Shown: positions 1 through 7,960, counted from the stretch's first letter. The stretch is DNA of 16,822 bases from Chromatiales bacterium (GCA_031285245.1 JAITWN010000150.1:1-16822); one strand, 5' to 3'. Numbers and translations are program-made. Notes: a model not told the origin generated them from the letters alone.

Positions 1-2
1 TC

Positions 3-116
3 AGAACAACCGGCGCGAGCTACGCGCTGCCTGAAGGCGATCTCAGCCTTACTCTACGTGATAGCGCTCGCACCATAAACGCGCGCATCGCTGCTGCCAG
101 CGAAGAGCAAGAGTAA
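3..116 (+). CDS. C-terminal end of an unidentified upstream gene (partial)
   Basis: One frame is open from the left edge (codons begin at base 3) to a TAA at 114-116, giving 37 residues beginning RTTGASYALPEGDLSLTLRD and ending in the acidic tail AAASEEQE. The composition looks like real protein, and the stop lies only 16 bases before the start of the next gene, which is the spacing expected inside an operon. I do not recognise the family from this tail and do not assign a function. The start lies outside the window. It could be a chance open frame, but the close spacing to the next ribosome binding site argues for a real gene end. Confidence 0.5.
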   Translation, partial: RTTGASYALPEGDLSLTLRDSARTINARIAAASEEQE

Positions 117-132
117 TACTGGGAGTGAAAGT

Positions 133-1542
133 TTGATAATGAGATTTCGACCCATGGTTCGCCGCCTCATTCGGCGCGCGGCATGGAGTCTGGCGCTGTC
201 TTTGAGTGCTGCCAGTCTGCATGCTGCGCCCGCTGACACCGTTTATCCGGAACTACTCGGCGGCGTCTGCGCCGATCTGCATCGCATCACTGCCGCCGCT
301 ACGCCCTCTCTCGCCGGCAAGGAACTGCTGCTTCAGGAGGCCGAACGTCTCACTCTTGCACCTGAGACGCGCGCGCTCCTCACCGAGCGCCTGCGCAACA
401 ACGCCTTCACCATCGCTGAAAATCAGCTGTGGGCGCCGTTTGAATCATTCGACATCGCGCTGCAATCACGCAGCGTTGAAGCCGGCGCGCTCAAAATGAA
501 ATTCTCGACGCAGCGCTATGGCGAATACGGCAAGCTGCTGCACGGTCTCGCACCAAAAGCGCAGGACACCATCCGCCGCGCCGCGCTCACCATCCTCGCC
601 GAATCAGGACAGCTTCCGGAAATACTCGCGTTCGACAATGACCGCGTACGCTTCATGTACCGCGAAGCCTGCCTAGTGAATGATGCACCCGGTCTGATGA
701 CAGCTTTCATTCAGGGACGTTGGCGCGATCTCGATTTGGGCACTGACATCCTCGGGCTAACGCACTCCATGCGCCCAGAACAGGCAACGCTCAGCGATCC
801 ACAACTTGCGTTCTCTTCATCGGGCGTAGAGGTCGTGCGCCTGCGCCGAACGCAAATCGAACGCGCGTTTGCAGATCCTGCTGCCGGCGATTTACTGCGC
901 GCCATTCACAGTGAAATCCTCAACCTCGTTGCATCACCAGCGCAGATGGAAGCGCATTTACGCGCATTGGTTGCGCTCTTTCAGCACGCTTACGGCATCG
1001 ATCCGGTGCAACTCGAATTCGATATCGAACCGGCAACGAGCGGCGGCTCCGGTTACTACTTCGACAGTCAGCGCAGCTACGTCTTTCACTATCAGCGTTT
1101 CATTCAAAAGCTCGATCGTCTGGTCGCACGCGAAAAACTCGACCTGAGGCTTGCCGCTGATCGCGCACTCGCCGCAGATGAAATGTTTGGTGAGCTGATC
1201 GACAATGCCGCGCACGAGCTCGCGCATGCCGCGCAATACCAATCGATCGAGCGCTTAATACATGCACCGAGTGACATCGATCAGGCGCTACGCGCACGCA
1301 TCGCGGATTATCAGAAGAACAGCCGCTACAAAAATACCGCTTGGGAATCACACACACTGATCGGCCTGCTCGGCGATGCGGACTACGATCGCTACCGCCA
1401 TCAACCGCTCGAAGAAGATGCCTGGGCGATCGGCGGCGAGGCGCGCGCACTCGCCTTCAAGCTGGTAACACCACGCGCTACGCCAGAGCAAACAGCTGCC
1501 ACACTCGTTCAAGCAATATCACCGACGATCAGGTCGAAGTAA
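133..1542 (+). CDS. Exported HExxH zinc-metallopeptidase-like protein
   Basis: A 469-residue protein with a signal peptide: arginine-rich start, hydrophobic core at about residues 17-28, likely cleavage near LHA/AP at residue 31. Residues 361-365 are HELAH in the context NAAHELAHAAQYQ, the HExxH signature of zincin metallopeptidases. About 60 residues on, EEDAWAIGGE (427-436) supplies acidic residues that could be the third zinc ligand, as in gluzincin-type enzymes with a glutamate ligand. The first 330 residues are largely helical and match no family I recognise. It probably acts in the periplasm or envelope; substrate unknown. The start chosen is TTG at 133, with GGGAG at 121-125 and a 7-base spacer; ATG at 139 is an alternative that changes only two residues. 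It follows the upstream partial gene by 16 bases, so co-transcription is likely. The zincin assignment rests on motif and spacing only. Confidence 0.75.
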   Translation: MIMRFRPMVRRLIRRAAWSLALSLSAASLHAAPADTVYPELLGGVCADLHRITAAATPSLAGKELLLQEAERLTLAPETRALLTERLRNNAFTIAENQLWAPFESFDIALQSRSVEAGALKMKFSTQRYGEYGKLLHGLAPKAQDTIRRAALTILAESGQLPEILAFDNDRVRFMYREACLVNDAPGLMTAFIQGRWRDLDLGTDILGLTHSMRPEQATLSDPQLAFSSSGVEVVRLRRTQIERAFADPAAGDLLRAIHSEILNLVASPAQMEAHLRALVALFQHAYGIDPVQLEFDIEPATSGGSGYYFDSQRSYVFHYQRFIQKLDRLVAREKLDLRLAADRALAADEMFGELIDNAAHELAHAAQYQSIERLIHAPSDIDQALRARIADYQKNSRYKNTAWESHTLIGLLGDADYDRYRHQPLEEDAWAIGGEARALAFKLVTPRATPEQTAATLVQAISPTIRSK

Positions 1543-1551
1543 TGCTACGGC

Positions 1552-1600
1552 AGAGCGACCCCTATGACAGGCTAGCATCCCTGCCACAGGGATCCGCTCT
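1552..1600. terminator. Two-part stem-loop between convergent genes
   Basis: Between the stops of the metallopeptidase-like gene and osmC, ATCCCTG (1577-1583) pairs perfectly with CAGGGAT (1587-1593) around a 3-base loop. An outer pair, AGAGCG (1552-1557) with CGCTCT (1595-1600), can close a larger structure. Its place in a 75-base convergent gap suggests a shared terminator. There is no clear T-run on either side, so this is inference from position and symmetry. Confidence 0.4.
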
Positions 1601-1617
1601 TGATCAAGCGACAAGCG

Positions 1618-2049
1618 TCAAACTAGCGCAGCATCTAGCGTGATCTCAACCCCGGCAATAGCGCGAGAAATCGGGCAATCGACCTTAGCCGCTTCGGCAT
1701 AACGGAGAAAACCCGCCTGATCGAGTCCGGGCACCCTGGCTTTACAGATCAGATGACTACCGCTGATCGAAAAACCTTCCCCGCTCTTTCTCGGCGCGAG
1801 CGTAACTTCAGCAATAGCATCAACATAAACTGGCGCAAAACCCGCCTGCTCCAGCGTGTAAGTAAGCGCCATCGCAAAGCAACCGGCATGCGCCGCCCCA
1901 AGCAGCTCCTCCGGGTTCGTACCCTTACCGTCTTCAAAGCGTGACGCGAATGAATAGGACGAGCGCAGCGCCCGGCTGCCCGTCTCGACCTGACCACCAC
2001 CCTTGCTCAGACTTCCTTCCCAGCGTGCGTGCGCCTTACGTGTCAACAT
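1618..2049 (-). CDS. osmC: OsmC-family thiol peroxidase
   Basis: A 143-residue protein, the same length as E. coli OsmC and recognisably similar throughout. OsmC proteins reduce organic hydroperoxides with a pair of cysteines and protect cells in osmotic or stationary-phase stress; they are small homodimeric cytoplasmic enzymes. Visible landmarks are the N-terminal HARWEG segment (7-12), the block KGTNPEELLGAAHAGCFAM with the peroxidatic Cys at 57, VPGLD (106-110), and AKVDCPIS with the second Cys at 125. The C-terminus EITLDAALV matches the EITLD end of E. coli OsmC. The start is ATG at 2049, with a strong GGAGGTGAG ribosome binding site at about 2052-2060. It is the last - strand gene of the guaB-guaA side but sits behind a gap and a pseudogene, so it probably has its own promoter. 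Confidence 0.93.
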   Translation of the reverse strand: MLTRKAHARWEGSLSKGGGQVETGSRALRSSYSFASRFEDGKGTNPEELLGAAHAGCFAMALTYTLEQAGFAPVYVDAIAEVTLAPRKSGEGFSISGSHLICKARVPGLDQAGFLRYAEAAKVDCPISRAIAGVEITLDAALV

Positions 2050-2198
2050 CTCTCACCTCCATGTGAATGTCTGCCTGACATCATAGTCCCGCTATCAACT
2101 CATCAGAATGATGCATTCGCATGCCGACCGCAGCAGATGCACGTCAAAAAAATAGAAGCGTGAGGAACTGCCAACCTACGATCTAACTTTCCATAATG
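2050..2198. other. osmC upstream region
   Basis: A short gap holding the osmC ribosome binding site and candidate -10. A run of seven A (2146-2152), read as seven T on the - strand, follows the end of the efflux-protein remnant and could help end leftward transcription, but I see no convincing stem in front of it. No reading frame here looks like a gene. Confidence 0.5.
2080..2085 (-). promoter_or_regulatory. Candidate -10 element for osmC
   Basis: On the - strand the hexamer TATGAT lies about 30 bases upstream of the osmC start and matches the TATAAT consensus at five of six bases. It is preceded by C, giving CTATGAT, a form tolerated by sigma-S. The hexamer 17 bases upstream (TTCTGA) is a poor -35, which would fit a sigma-S-type promoter like those known for E. 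coli osmC. The element is short and the call is tentative. Confidence 0.3.
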
Positions 2199-2447
2199 CT
2201 AAGGGGCGCTCGAAGTCGCCTCGACTGCCCCACCACCACCCAGTGCTCTATACACCGCGATGAACTGCGCCTGCACCCTGCCCTCGCTCGACACCACATC
2301 ACGCCGCGCTTGGATATCCAGACGCTGCGCATCGATGACGCTCAGAAAATCGGTCAAACCCGCGCGCTCCCTCGCCTGCGTCAGTCGATACCGCCGCGCG
2401 CGCCCTGCGACTCGATGACCTGCACTAGATCCAGGTAACTCGCCTCT
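2199..2447 (-). pseudogene. Remnant C-terminus of a NodT/OprM-type efflux outer-membrane protein
   Basis: On the - strand, from just after an in-frame TGA (2448-2450) to a TAG at 2199-2201, an 82-residue frame with no early start codon contains RYRLTQARERAGLTDFLSV, then IDAQR, then a helical stretch ending FIAVYRALGGG. Known family: RND-linked outer-membrane factors of the TolC/NodT/OprM group end with just this pattern (xRYxAGLxDFLxVLDAQR, then xALYKALGGGW). Only the last coiled-coil hairpin is present; full proteins are about 450-500 residues. A second frame (stop 2381-2383, open to about 2466) reads SYLDLVQVIESQ, which may be a frameshifted piece of the same gene. No membrane-fusion or pump gene is nearby. 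The remnant abuts the guaA stop codon, so a deletion or recombination joint probably lies at about 2450-2470. Confidence 0.72.
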
Positions 2448-2469
2448 TCACTGCCGAGCCCCAGCCCCC

Positions 2470-4050
2470 TCACTCCCACTCAATCGTAGCTGGCGGCTTA
2501 CTAGAAACGTCATAAGTCACACGCGATATCCCACGCACTTCATTAATGATGCGATTAGATACACGTTCGAGGAGTTCATATGGGAGATGTGCCCAGCGGG
2601 CGGTCATGAAGTCGATGGTTTCTACTGCGCGCAAAGCTACGACGTATTCGTAGCGGCGTTCGTCGCCCATGACGCCGACGGATTTTACGGGGAGGAAGAC
2701 GGTGAAGGCTTGGCTTACTTTGTCGTACCAGCCGTTTGCGCGTAGTTCTTCGATGAAGATGGCGTCGGCTTCGCGCAGTTGGTCGGCGTATTCTTTTTTC
2801 ACTTCGCCGAGGATGCGTACACCTAGGCCTGGGCCGGGGAAGGGGTGGCGGTAGATCATGTCGGAAGGTAGGCCGAGTTCGATGCCGATGCGGCGCACTT
2901 CGTCTTTGAAGAGTTCGCGCAGGGGTTCGACGAGGCCGAGTTTCATGTCTTCGGGCAAGCCGCCGACGTTGTGATGCGATTTGATGACGACGGCTTTGCC
3001 GTTTTTGGATGCGGCGGATTCGATGACGTCAGGATAAATCGTGCCTTGCGCGAGCCAGCGCGCGCGCGGCAGTTTGGCGGCTTCTTCTTCGAAGACTTCG
3101 ATGAAAATGCGGCCGATGATTTTGCGTTTCTGCTCTGGATCAGCGACGCCTTTGAGCGCGCTGAGGAAACGATCTTCGGCGTTGATGCGGATAACTTTCA
3201 CGCCCATGTGCTGGGCGAATATCGCCATCACTTGATTGCCTTCATGCAAACGCAGCAAACCAGTATCGACAAAAATACAGGTGAGCTGATCGCCGATCGC
3301 TTGATGCAGCAGCGCTGCAACTACCGATGAATCAACGCCACCTGACAAACCGAGGATGACTTCATCGCGACCAACGCGCGTGCGCGTCTGCGTGATCAGG
3401 TCTTCGATGATGCTGCCTGCGGTCCACAAATTCGCGCAGCCGCATATGCCGTGCACGAAGCGCTCGATAATGCGCTGGCCCTGGCGCGTATGCGTGACTT
3501 CAGGATGAAACTGCACTCCGTAGAAATGACGCGTTTCATCGGCCATGGCAGCGATCGGCGCGTTGTCCGTGCTTGCCATCAGTTTGAAGCCTTGCGGCAA
3601 ACTGGTGACATGATCGCCATGACTCATCCACACATCGAGCATGCCGTAGCCTTCAGGCGTGGTGTGATCTTCGATGTCGCGCAGCAAACGCGTGTGACCA
3701 CGGGCACGCACCTGCGCATAGCCGAATTCGCGATGACGCGCGCTCTCGACCGCGCCGCCTAGCTGCGCCGCCATGGTCTGCATGCCGTAGCAGATGCCGA
3801 GCACCGGCACACCGAGATTGAACACCAATGTCGGCGCGCGACCGGTATCAGCAGCAGTGACAGTATCCGGTCCACCCGAAAGAATGATGCCGCGCGGTGC
3901 AAACTCGCGAATGAATTCATCGCTCGCATCCCAAGGATGAATTTCGCTATACACGCCCACTTCACGCACGCGCCGCGCGATGAGCTGGGTATACTGCGAA
4001 CCAAAATCGAGGATGAGGATGCGATCAGCGTGAATGTTTCGGTCGGTCAA
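2470..4050 (-). CDS. guaA: GMP synthase (glutamine-hydrolysing)
   Basis: Converts XMP, glutamine and ATP to GMP, the last step of guanine nucleotide synthesis, in the cytoplasm. From TTG at 4050 the protein is 526 residues, against 525 in E. coli. The class I amidotransferase half has the nucleophile Cys87 in GICYGMQ and the His182-Glu184 pair in FHPEV. The ATP-pyrophosphatase half has the P-loop SGGVDSS at 236-242. The C-terminal dimerisation domain ends in the family-typical PPATIEWE. The start is set by homology: MTDRNIHADRILILDFGSQY aligns with known GuaA N-termini, and the only start codon there is TTG at 4050, with a weak CAGG upstream; longer starts would add 22 non-homologous residues. 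It lies 75 bases behind guaB in one operon. Oddity: Asp codons switch from mostly GAT to only GAC beyond about position 3060 (see findings). Confidence 0.97.
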   Translation of the reverse strand: MTDRNIHADRILILDFGSQYTQLIARRVREVGVYSEIHPWDASDEFIREFAPRGIILSGGPDTVTAADTGRAPTLVFNLGVPVLGICYGMQTMAAQLGGAVESARHREFGYAQVRARGHTRLLRDIEDHTTPEGYGMLDVWMSHGDHVTSLPQGFKLMASTDNAPIAAMADETRHFYGVQFHPEVTHTRQGQRIIERFVHGICGCANLWTAGSIIEDLITQTRTRVGRDEVILGLSGGVDSSVVAALLHQAIGDQLTCIFVDTGLLRLHEGNQVMAIFAQHMGVKVIRINAEDRFLSALKGVADPEQKRKIIGRIFIEVFEEEAAKLPRARWLAQGTIYPDVIESAASKNGKAVVIKSHHNVGGLPEDMKLGLVEPLRELFKDEVRRIGIELGLPSDMIYRHPFPGPGLGVRILGEVKKEYADQLREADAIFIEELRANGWYDKVSQAFTVFLPVKSVGVMGDERRYEYVVALRAVETIDFMTARWAHLPYELLERVSNRIINEVRGISRVTYDVSSKPPATIEWE

Positions 4051-4092
4051 AGCGACGTACCTGAGTGAAGTGAGGATAGCGAAAGCGCGATC

Positions 4093-4113
4093 AGCCCGGA
4101 TCAACTCCGGGCT
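4093..4113 (-). promoter_or_regulatory. Perfect hairpin in the guaB-guaA gap
   Basis: AGCCCGGA (4093-4100) and TCCGGGCT (4106-4113) form a perfect 8-bp GC-rich stem with a 5-base loop, inside the 75-base space between guaB and guaA. No T-run follows it on the - strand, so it does not look like a complete terminator. An mRNA-stability element or partial attenuator that tunes guaA relative to guaB is possible; this is inference. Confidence 0.5.
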
Positions 4114-4125
4114 CAATCGACAGCA

Positions 4126-5586
4126 TCAATCGATGCGATAGTTGGGCGCTTCTTTGGTGATATTGACGTCGTGCACATGGCTTTCACGCATGCCGGCGGT
4201 GGTGATGCGCACGAACTGCGGACGCGTGCGCATCTCGTCAATATCACGCGAGCCGGTATAGCCCATGCTCGCGCGCAAGCCACCGATGAGCTGATGCATG
4301 ATGGCAATGACCGAGCCTTTGTAAGGCACGCGGCCTTCAATGCCTTCAGGCACTAGTTTTTCAACCGGTGATCCAGCTTCCTGGAAATAGCGATCAGCGG
4401 AGCTGTACGCATCGGCCATGGCGCCGAGCGAACCCATGCCGCGATACGCTTTGTAGGAGCGGCCTTGATAGAGCTCAACTTCACCCGGCGATTCTTCGGT
4501 GCCAGCAAACATGCTGCCAATCATCACCGAATGCGCACCGGCAACGATCGCCTTGGCAAGATCACCCGAGAAGCGAATGCCACCATCGGCAATCAACGGC
4601 ACGCCAGTATCACGTAGCGCGTCGGAAACATTGGCGATCGCGGTAATCTGCGGCACACCAACGCCCGTCACGATGCGCGTAGTGCAGATCGAGCCCGGAC
4701 CGATGCCGACCTTGACTGCATCCGCGCCCGCATCGACCAGCGCGCGCGCGGCGGCAGCGGTTGCGATGTTGCCACCGATGACTTGAATATCAGGATAGCT
4801 CTGCTTGATCTCGCGCACTTTATCGAGCACGCGCTGCGAATGACCATGCGCGGTGTCAACGACGATGACATCGACGCCCGCTGCAACCAGCGCTTCAACG
4901 CGCCCATCATCAGCCGTGCCAACCGCTGCGCCAACGCGCAAACGACCCAAGCTGTCTTTGCACGCGCGCGGGAAATCGGTGGACTTCTGAATATCTTTGA
5001 CCGTGATCAAACCGCGCAGCGCGAAGATGTCGTTGACCACCAACACCTTCTCGATGCGATGCTGATGTAGCAAGCTGATGATCTCGCCACGCTCGGCGCC
5101 TTCGCGCACGGTGACCAGACGATCATGCGGTGTCATGATGGTGGAGACTGGCTGATCAAGTCGCGTCTCAAAGCGCAGATCGCGACTGGTGACGATGCCG
5201 ACGAGCTTGTCACCTTCCACCACTGGCACGCCGGAGATTTCGTTGTCGCGCGTGATTTCCATCACTTCGCGAATACTGGTGCGTGGATTGACGGTGATCG
5301 GATCTTTGATGACGCCGCTTTCGAATTTCTTGACCTTGCTAACTTCCTGCGCCTGCTGCTCAGCGGCCATGTTCTTGTGAATGATGCCGATGCCGCCTTC
5401 TTGCGCGAGTGCGATGGCGAGGCGCGCTTCGGTCACCGTATCCATGGCGGAGGAAACGATGGGAACATTGAGGCGGATGCTGCGGGTCAACTGTGTTCCA
5501 AGATCGACCTCGCGCGGCAGAACAACTGAGTGATCAGGCACCAGCAACACATCATCGAAAGTAAGAGCGTCCTGCGCGATTCTCAT
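4126..5586 (-). CDS. guaB: Inosine-5'-monophosphate dehydrogenase
   Basis: Oxidises IMP to XMP with NAD+, the committed and usually rate-limiting step toward GMP; a cytoplasmic tetrameric TIM-barrel enzyme. From ATG at 5586 it is 486 residues (E. coli: 488). Visible: the N-terminal MRIAQDALTFDDVLLVPDHS; a CBS-domain pair at about 90-200 (SGVPVVEGDKLVGIVTSRDL and a second copy); the NAD/IMP site with VVDTAHGHS; and the catalytic Cys301 in GIGPGSICTTRIVTG. The flap segment YRGMGSLGAM and the C-terminal RESHVHDV are also present. An upstream in-frame ATG would add 24 residues, but these overlap the promoter and are absent from the family, so 5586 is chosen. First gene of the guaB-guaA operon, divergent from xseA. 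Confidence 0.97.
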   Translation of the reverse strand: MRIAQDALTFDDVLLVPDHSVVLPREVDLGTQLTRSIRLNVPIVSSAMDTVTEARLAIALAQEGGIGIIHKNMAAEQQAQEVSKVKKFESGVIKDPITVNPRTSIREVMEITRDNEISGVPVVEGDKLVGIVTSRDLRFETRLDQPVSTIMTPHDRLVTVREGAERGEIISLLHQHRIEKVLVVNDIFALRGLITVKDIQKSTDFPRACKDSLGRLRVGAAVGTADDGRVEALVAAGVDVIVVDTAHGHSQRVLDKVREIKQSYPDIQVIGGNIATAAAARALVDAGADAVKVGIGPGSICTTRIVTGVGVPQITAIANVSDALRDTGVPLIADGGIRFSGDLAKAIVAGAHSVMIGSMFAGTEESPGEVELYQGRSYKAYRGMGSLGAMADAYSSADRYFQEAGSPVEKLVPEGIEGRVPYKGSVIAIMHQLIGGLRASMGYTGSRDIDEMRTRPQFVRITTAGMRESHVHDVNITKEAPNYRID

Positions 5587-5614
5587 GGGGGTCTGCCTGC
5601 GGGTAAATTTGCGC

Positions 5615-5644
5615 ATTATAGAAGATCCGGCCAGCGCTGGTAAA
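5615..5644 (-). promoter_or_regulatory. guaB-guaA promoter
   Basis: Read on the - strand, TTTACC (5639-5644) and TATAAT (5615-5620) are separated by 18 bases: a perfect -10 and a four-of-six -35. Transcription would start near 5608, giving a leader of about 22 bases before the guaB ATG. The position between divergent guaB and xseA and the perfect -10 make this the best promoter in the window. I see no clear PurR-type operator on it. Confidence 0.65.
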
Positions 5645-5703
5645 CCTTTCAAGTCCATGGAATAATTGGCTCTTTTTCCGCAGCATGGTAATCAGCCACG
5701 GTA

Positions 5704-7110
5704 ATGAGCGCCGACGGATACACTCGCCTAGGGCTCCCGCTTTCCGCGCCCGACCGAGAGATCTACACCGTGGCGCGGCTCAACTTCGAAGCCTGCGCGC
5801 TGCTGGAAAACACCTTCCCCTCGGTGTGGGTCGAAGGCGAGCTTTCCAACCTCGCCTCCCCCTCCTCCGGCCATCTTTATTTCTCGCTCAAAGACGCCTC
5901 AGCGCAGGTGCGCTGCGCGATGTTTCGCAATCGCCGCCAGTTGCTGCGTTTTCGCCCGGCGGACGGCGCGCATGTGCTCCTGCGCGGTCGCATCAGCCTG
6001 TATCAGCCGCGCGGTGACTATCAGCTCATCGTCGAGCACATGGAAGAAGCAGGCGACGGCGCCTTGCAGCGCGCATTCGAAGAACTCAAAGCGCGACTCG
6101 CGACTGAAGGATTGTTCGATGAAGCGCGCAAGCGTGCGCTCCCTGCTCTGCCTCAGCGCATTGGTGTAATCACATCACCCACCGGCGCTGCGGTGCGCGA
6201 TGTGCTCACCGTGTTGCGCCGCCGCTTCGCTGCTATTCCCGTGCTGATCTATCCGGTGCCGGTACAAGGCAAGCAAGCTGCCGCAGCCATTGCGCGCATG
6301 ATTCGCCTGGCGAGTGCGCGCAATGAATGCGATGTGTTGATCCTGTGTCGCGGCGGCGGCTCGCTCGAAGATCTGTGGTCATTCAACGAAGAGATCGTCG
6401 CGCGCGCGATCGCTGAATGCGACATTCCCATCATCACTGGTATCGGGCATGAAATCGATTTCACCATTGCTGACTTCGTGGCCGATGTGCGCGCACCAAC
6501 ACCATCTGGCGCAGCTGAGCGCGTCAGCCCCGATAGCGATGACTGGCTGCGTCACTTCGAGCGTTTGCAGGCGCGCATCGTTGCGCTCGCCCGCGCCAGC
6601 ACACACCGGCGTGCCGAGCGTCTGCAATGGCTGGTGCGACGGCTGCAGCAACGTCATCCGCGCCAGCAATTGCGCCAACAAGCCCAGCGCGTCGATGAAC
6701 TCGAACAGCGTCTGCTGCGCTCTTGGCAGCGTGGTCTCGCGCATCGCACCATGGCACTGCGTGAACGTCAGGCGCGCTTGCTGCGCCATTCGCCGCAGCC
6801 GCGTCTGCGCGCAGCAGGAGTTCAGATCCATAGCCTCGCCCGCCGCCTCGAACAACTGATGCGCCAGCGCCTGCAGCATCTGGGCGCGCGACTCGCGCAT
6901 CGCAGCGGCGAGCTCGATGCCTTAAGTCCGCTCGCCACACTCAGTCGCGGTTATGCCATCGTCAGCGCCGCTGATAGCCGCTTGGTGCGCAGCGCAGCGC
7001 AGGTTCGCCCAGGCGATGAAGTGCGCACACGATTGGCAGAAGGTGAACTGCTGTGCACCGTGCAGAAGGTGACGGTGCAAATCATTGATGAACACGAGCG
7101 TGAAAAATGA
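5704..7110 (+). CDS. xseA: Exodeoxyribonuclease VII large subunit
   Basis: Large subunit of ExoVII, which with many copies of the small XseB subunit degrades single-stranded DNA from both ends to short oligonucleotides and acts in repair. The 468-residue protein (E. coli: 456) has an N-terminal OB-fold at about 15-112 (VWVEGELSNL, GHLYFSLKD, RCAMFRNRR). The catalytic core includes GVITSPTGAAVRDVL, RGGGSLEDLWSFNEE (216-230) and TGIGHEIDFTIADFVAD with His249 and Asp252, then APTPSGAAE. An Arg/Gln-rich coiled coil at about 280-400, the XseB-binding region in the family, follows, then LSRGYAI. The start is ATG at 5704; its ribosome binding site is weak. The divergent guaB/xseA arrangement is common in gammaproteobacteria. 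xseB is not in the window. The stop overlaps the next start by four bases (ATGA, 7107-7110), suggesting coupled translation. Confidence 0.97.
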   Translation: MSADGYTRLGLPLSAPDREIYTVARLNFEACALLENTFPSVWVEGELSNLASPSSGHLYFSLKDASAQVRCAMFRNRRQLLRFRPADGAHVLLRGRISLYQPRGDYQLIVEHMEEAGDGALQRAFEELKARLATEGLFDEARKRALPALPQRIGVITSPTGAAVRDVLTVLRRRFAAIPVLIYPVPVQGKQAAAAIARMIRLASARNECDVLILCRGGGSLEDLWSFNEEIVARAIAECDIPIITGIGHEIDFTIADFVADVRAPTPSGAAERVSPDSDDWLRHFERLQARIVALARASTHRRAERLQWLVRRLQQRHPRQQLRQQAQRVDELEQRLLRSWQRGLAHRTMALRERQARLLRHSPQPRLRAAGVQIHSLARRLEQLMRQRLQHLGARLAHRSGELDALSPLATLSRGYAIVSAADSRLVRSAAQVRPGDEVRTRLAEGELLCTVQKVTVQIIDEHEREK

Positions 7111-7955
7111 TGAATCTGTTACCCAAAAGATGGCGAGCGCTGACCGCGCCAGCATGGCTGGCGAGCGCATTCATGATGATGACGCCGGCAAACGCAGCAA
7201 GCCTGCCAACTGCCTCGCTGGTGCCAGGCGGCATCGCGCTGCTGCCGGTTGCTGCATCGGGTGATCATGCACCAGCGGTCTATTACCGCGATCAACGCGT
7301 GATAGTGATACGCACCGATCAGGGCTGGACCGCGGTGGTCGGCATTCCACTTGAAACCAAACCAGGCGTGCAAACTGCGCAGGCACGCGGCACAGATCTC
7401 AAACTTGTCTTCAATGTCGAAGGCAAAGCCTACGAAGTCCAGCACATCACGCTCAGTAATCAGCGCATGGTCACGCCGGCCGAAGCAGACCTCAAACGCA
7501 TCCGCGAAGAAACCGCGCGCATGACGAAGATTTATCGCCACTGGACTGATGTCGCTGATCTGCCGCTGCCCTTTCAGAGCCCCATCAGTGGACGGCAAAG
7601 CAGCGCTTTCGGCTTGCGCCGAGTATTCAACGGCGAATCGCGCAATCCGCACAGCGGTCTTGATATCGCGGCGCCGAAAGGCACTCCTGTCGGTGCCCCT
7701 GCTGAAGGTACGGTGGTCAATACCGGTGACTACTACTTCAATGGACGCACTGTTTTCATCGATCATGGCCAGGGATTGATCACCATGTACTGTCACCTCG
7801 ATGAGATACGCGTCCATGAAGGCCAGAAGATCAAACGCGGCGACATCCTCGGCACCGTCGGTATGAGCGGCCGCGCCACCGGTGCGCATCTGCACTGGAC
7901 GGTGAGCATCAACGACGCTCGCGTCGATCCGCGGCTGTTCCTCGCGCCAGACTAA
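7107..7955 (+). CDS. Exported M23 (LytM-type) metallopeptidase
   Basis: A 282-residue protein with a signal peptide (hydrophobic core about residues 13-27, cleavage near ANA/AS). A small beta-rich N-terminal domain begins VPGGIALLPV, as seen in several proteobacterial M23 enzymes, followed by a helical linker and the M23 domain (about 160-282). The zinc site is complete: HSGLD at 182-186 gives His182 and Asp186, and HLHW at 261-264 gives the second histidine pair; the SAFGLRR and GATHLHW-like GAHLHW contexts are typical. Such enzymes cleave peptidoglycan cross-bridges or stem peptides in the periplasm, and with an intact site this one should be active rather than an EnvC-like activator. It is coupled to xseA by a 4-base overlap (ATG at 7107; a second ATG at 7110 is possible). 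The functional link to ExoVII is unclear and may only be shared transcription. Confidence 0.93.
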   Translation: MMNLLPKRWRALTAPAWLASAFMMMTPANAASLPTASLVPGGIALLPVAASGDHAPAVYYRDQRVIVIRTDQGWTAVVGIPLETKPGVQTAQARGTDLKLVFNVEGKAYEVQHITLSNQRMVTPAEADLKRIREETARMTKIYRHWTDVADLPLPFQSPISGRQSSAFGLRRVFNGESRNPHSGLDIAAPKGTPVGAPAEGTVVNTGDYYFNGRTVFIDHGQGLITMYCHLDEIRVHEGQKIKRGDILGTVGMSGRATGAHLHWTVSINDARVDPRLFLAPD

Positions 7956-7960
7956 AGGCG

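Noticed and set aside
2196..2438. 80-residue + strand frame between osmC and guaA
   Set aside because: It lies antisense to the efflux-protein remnant, which explains its openness; no ribosome binding site and no recognisable family.
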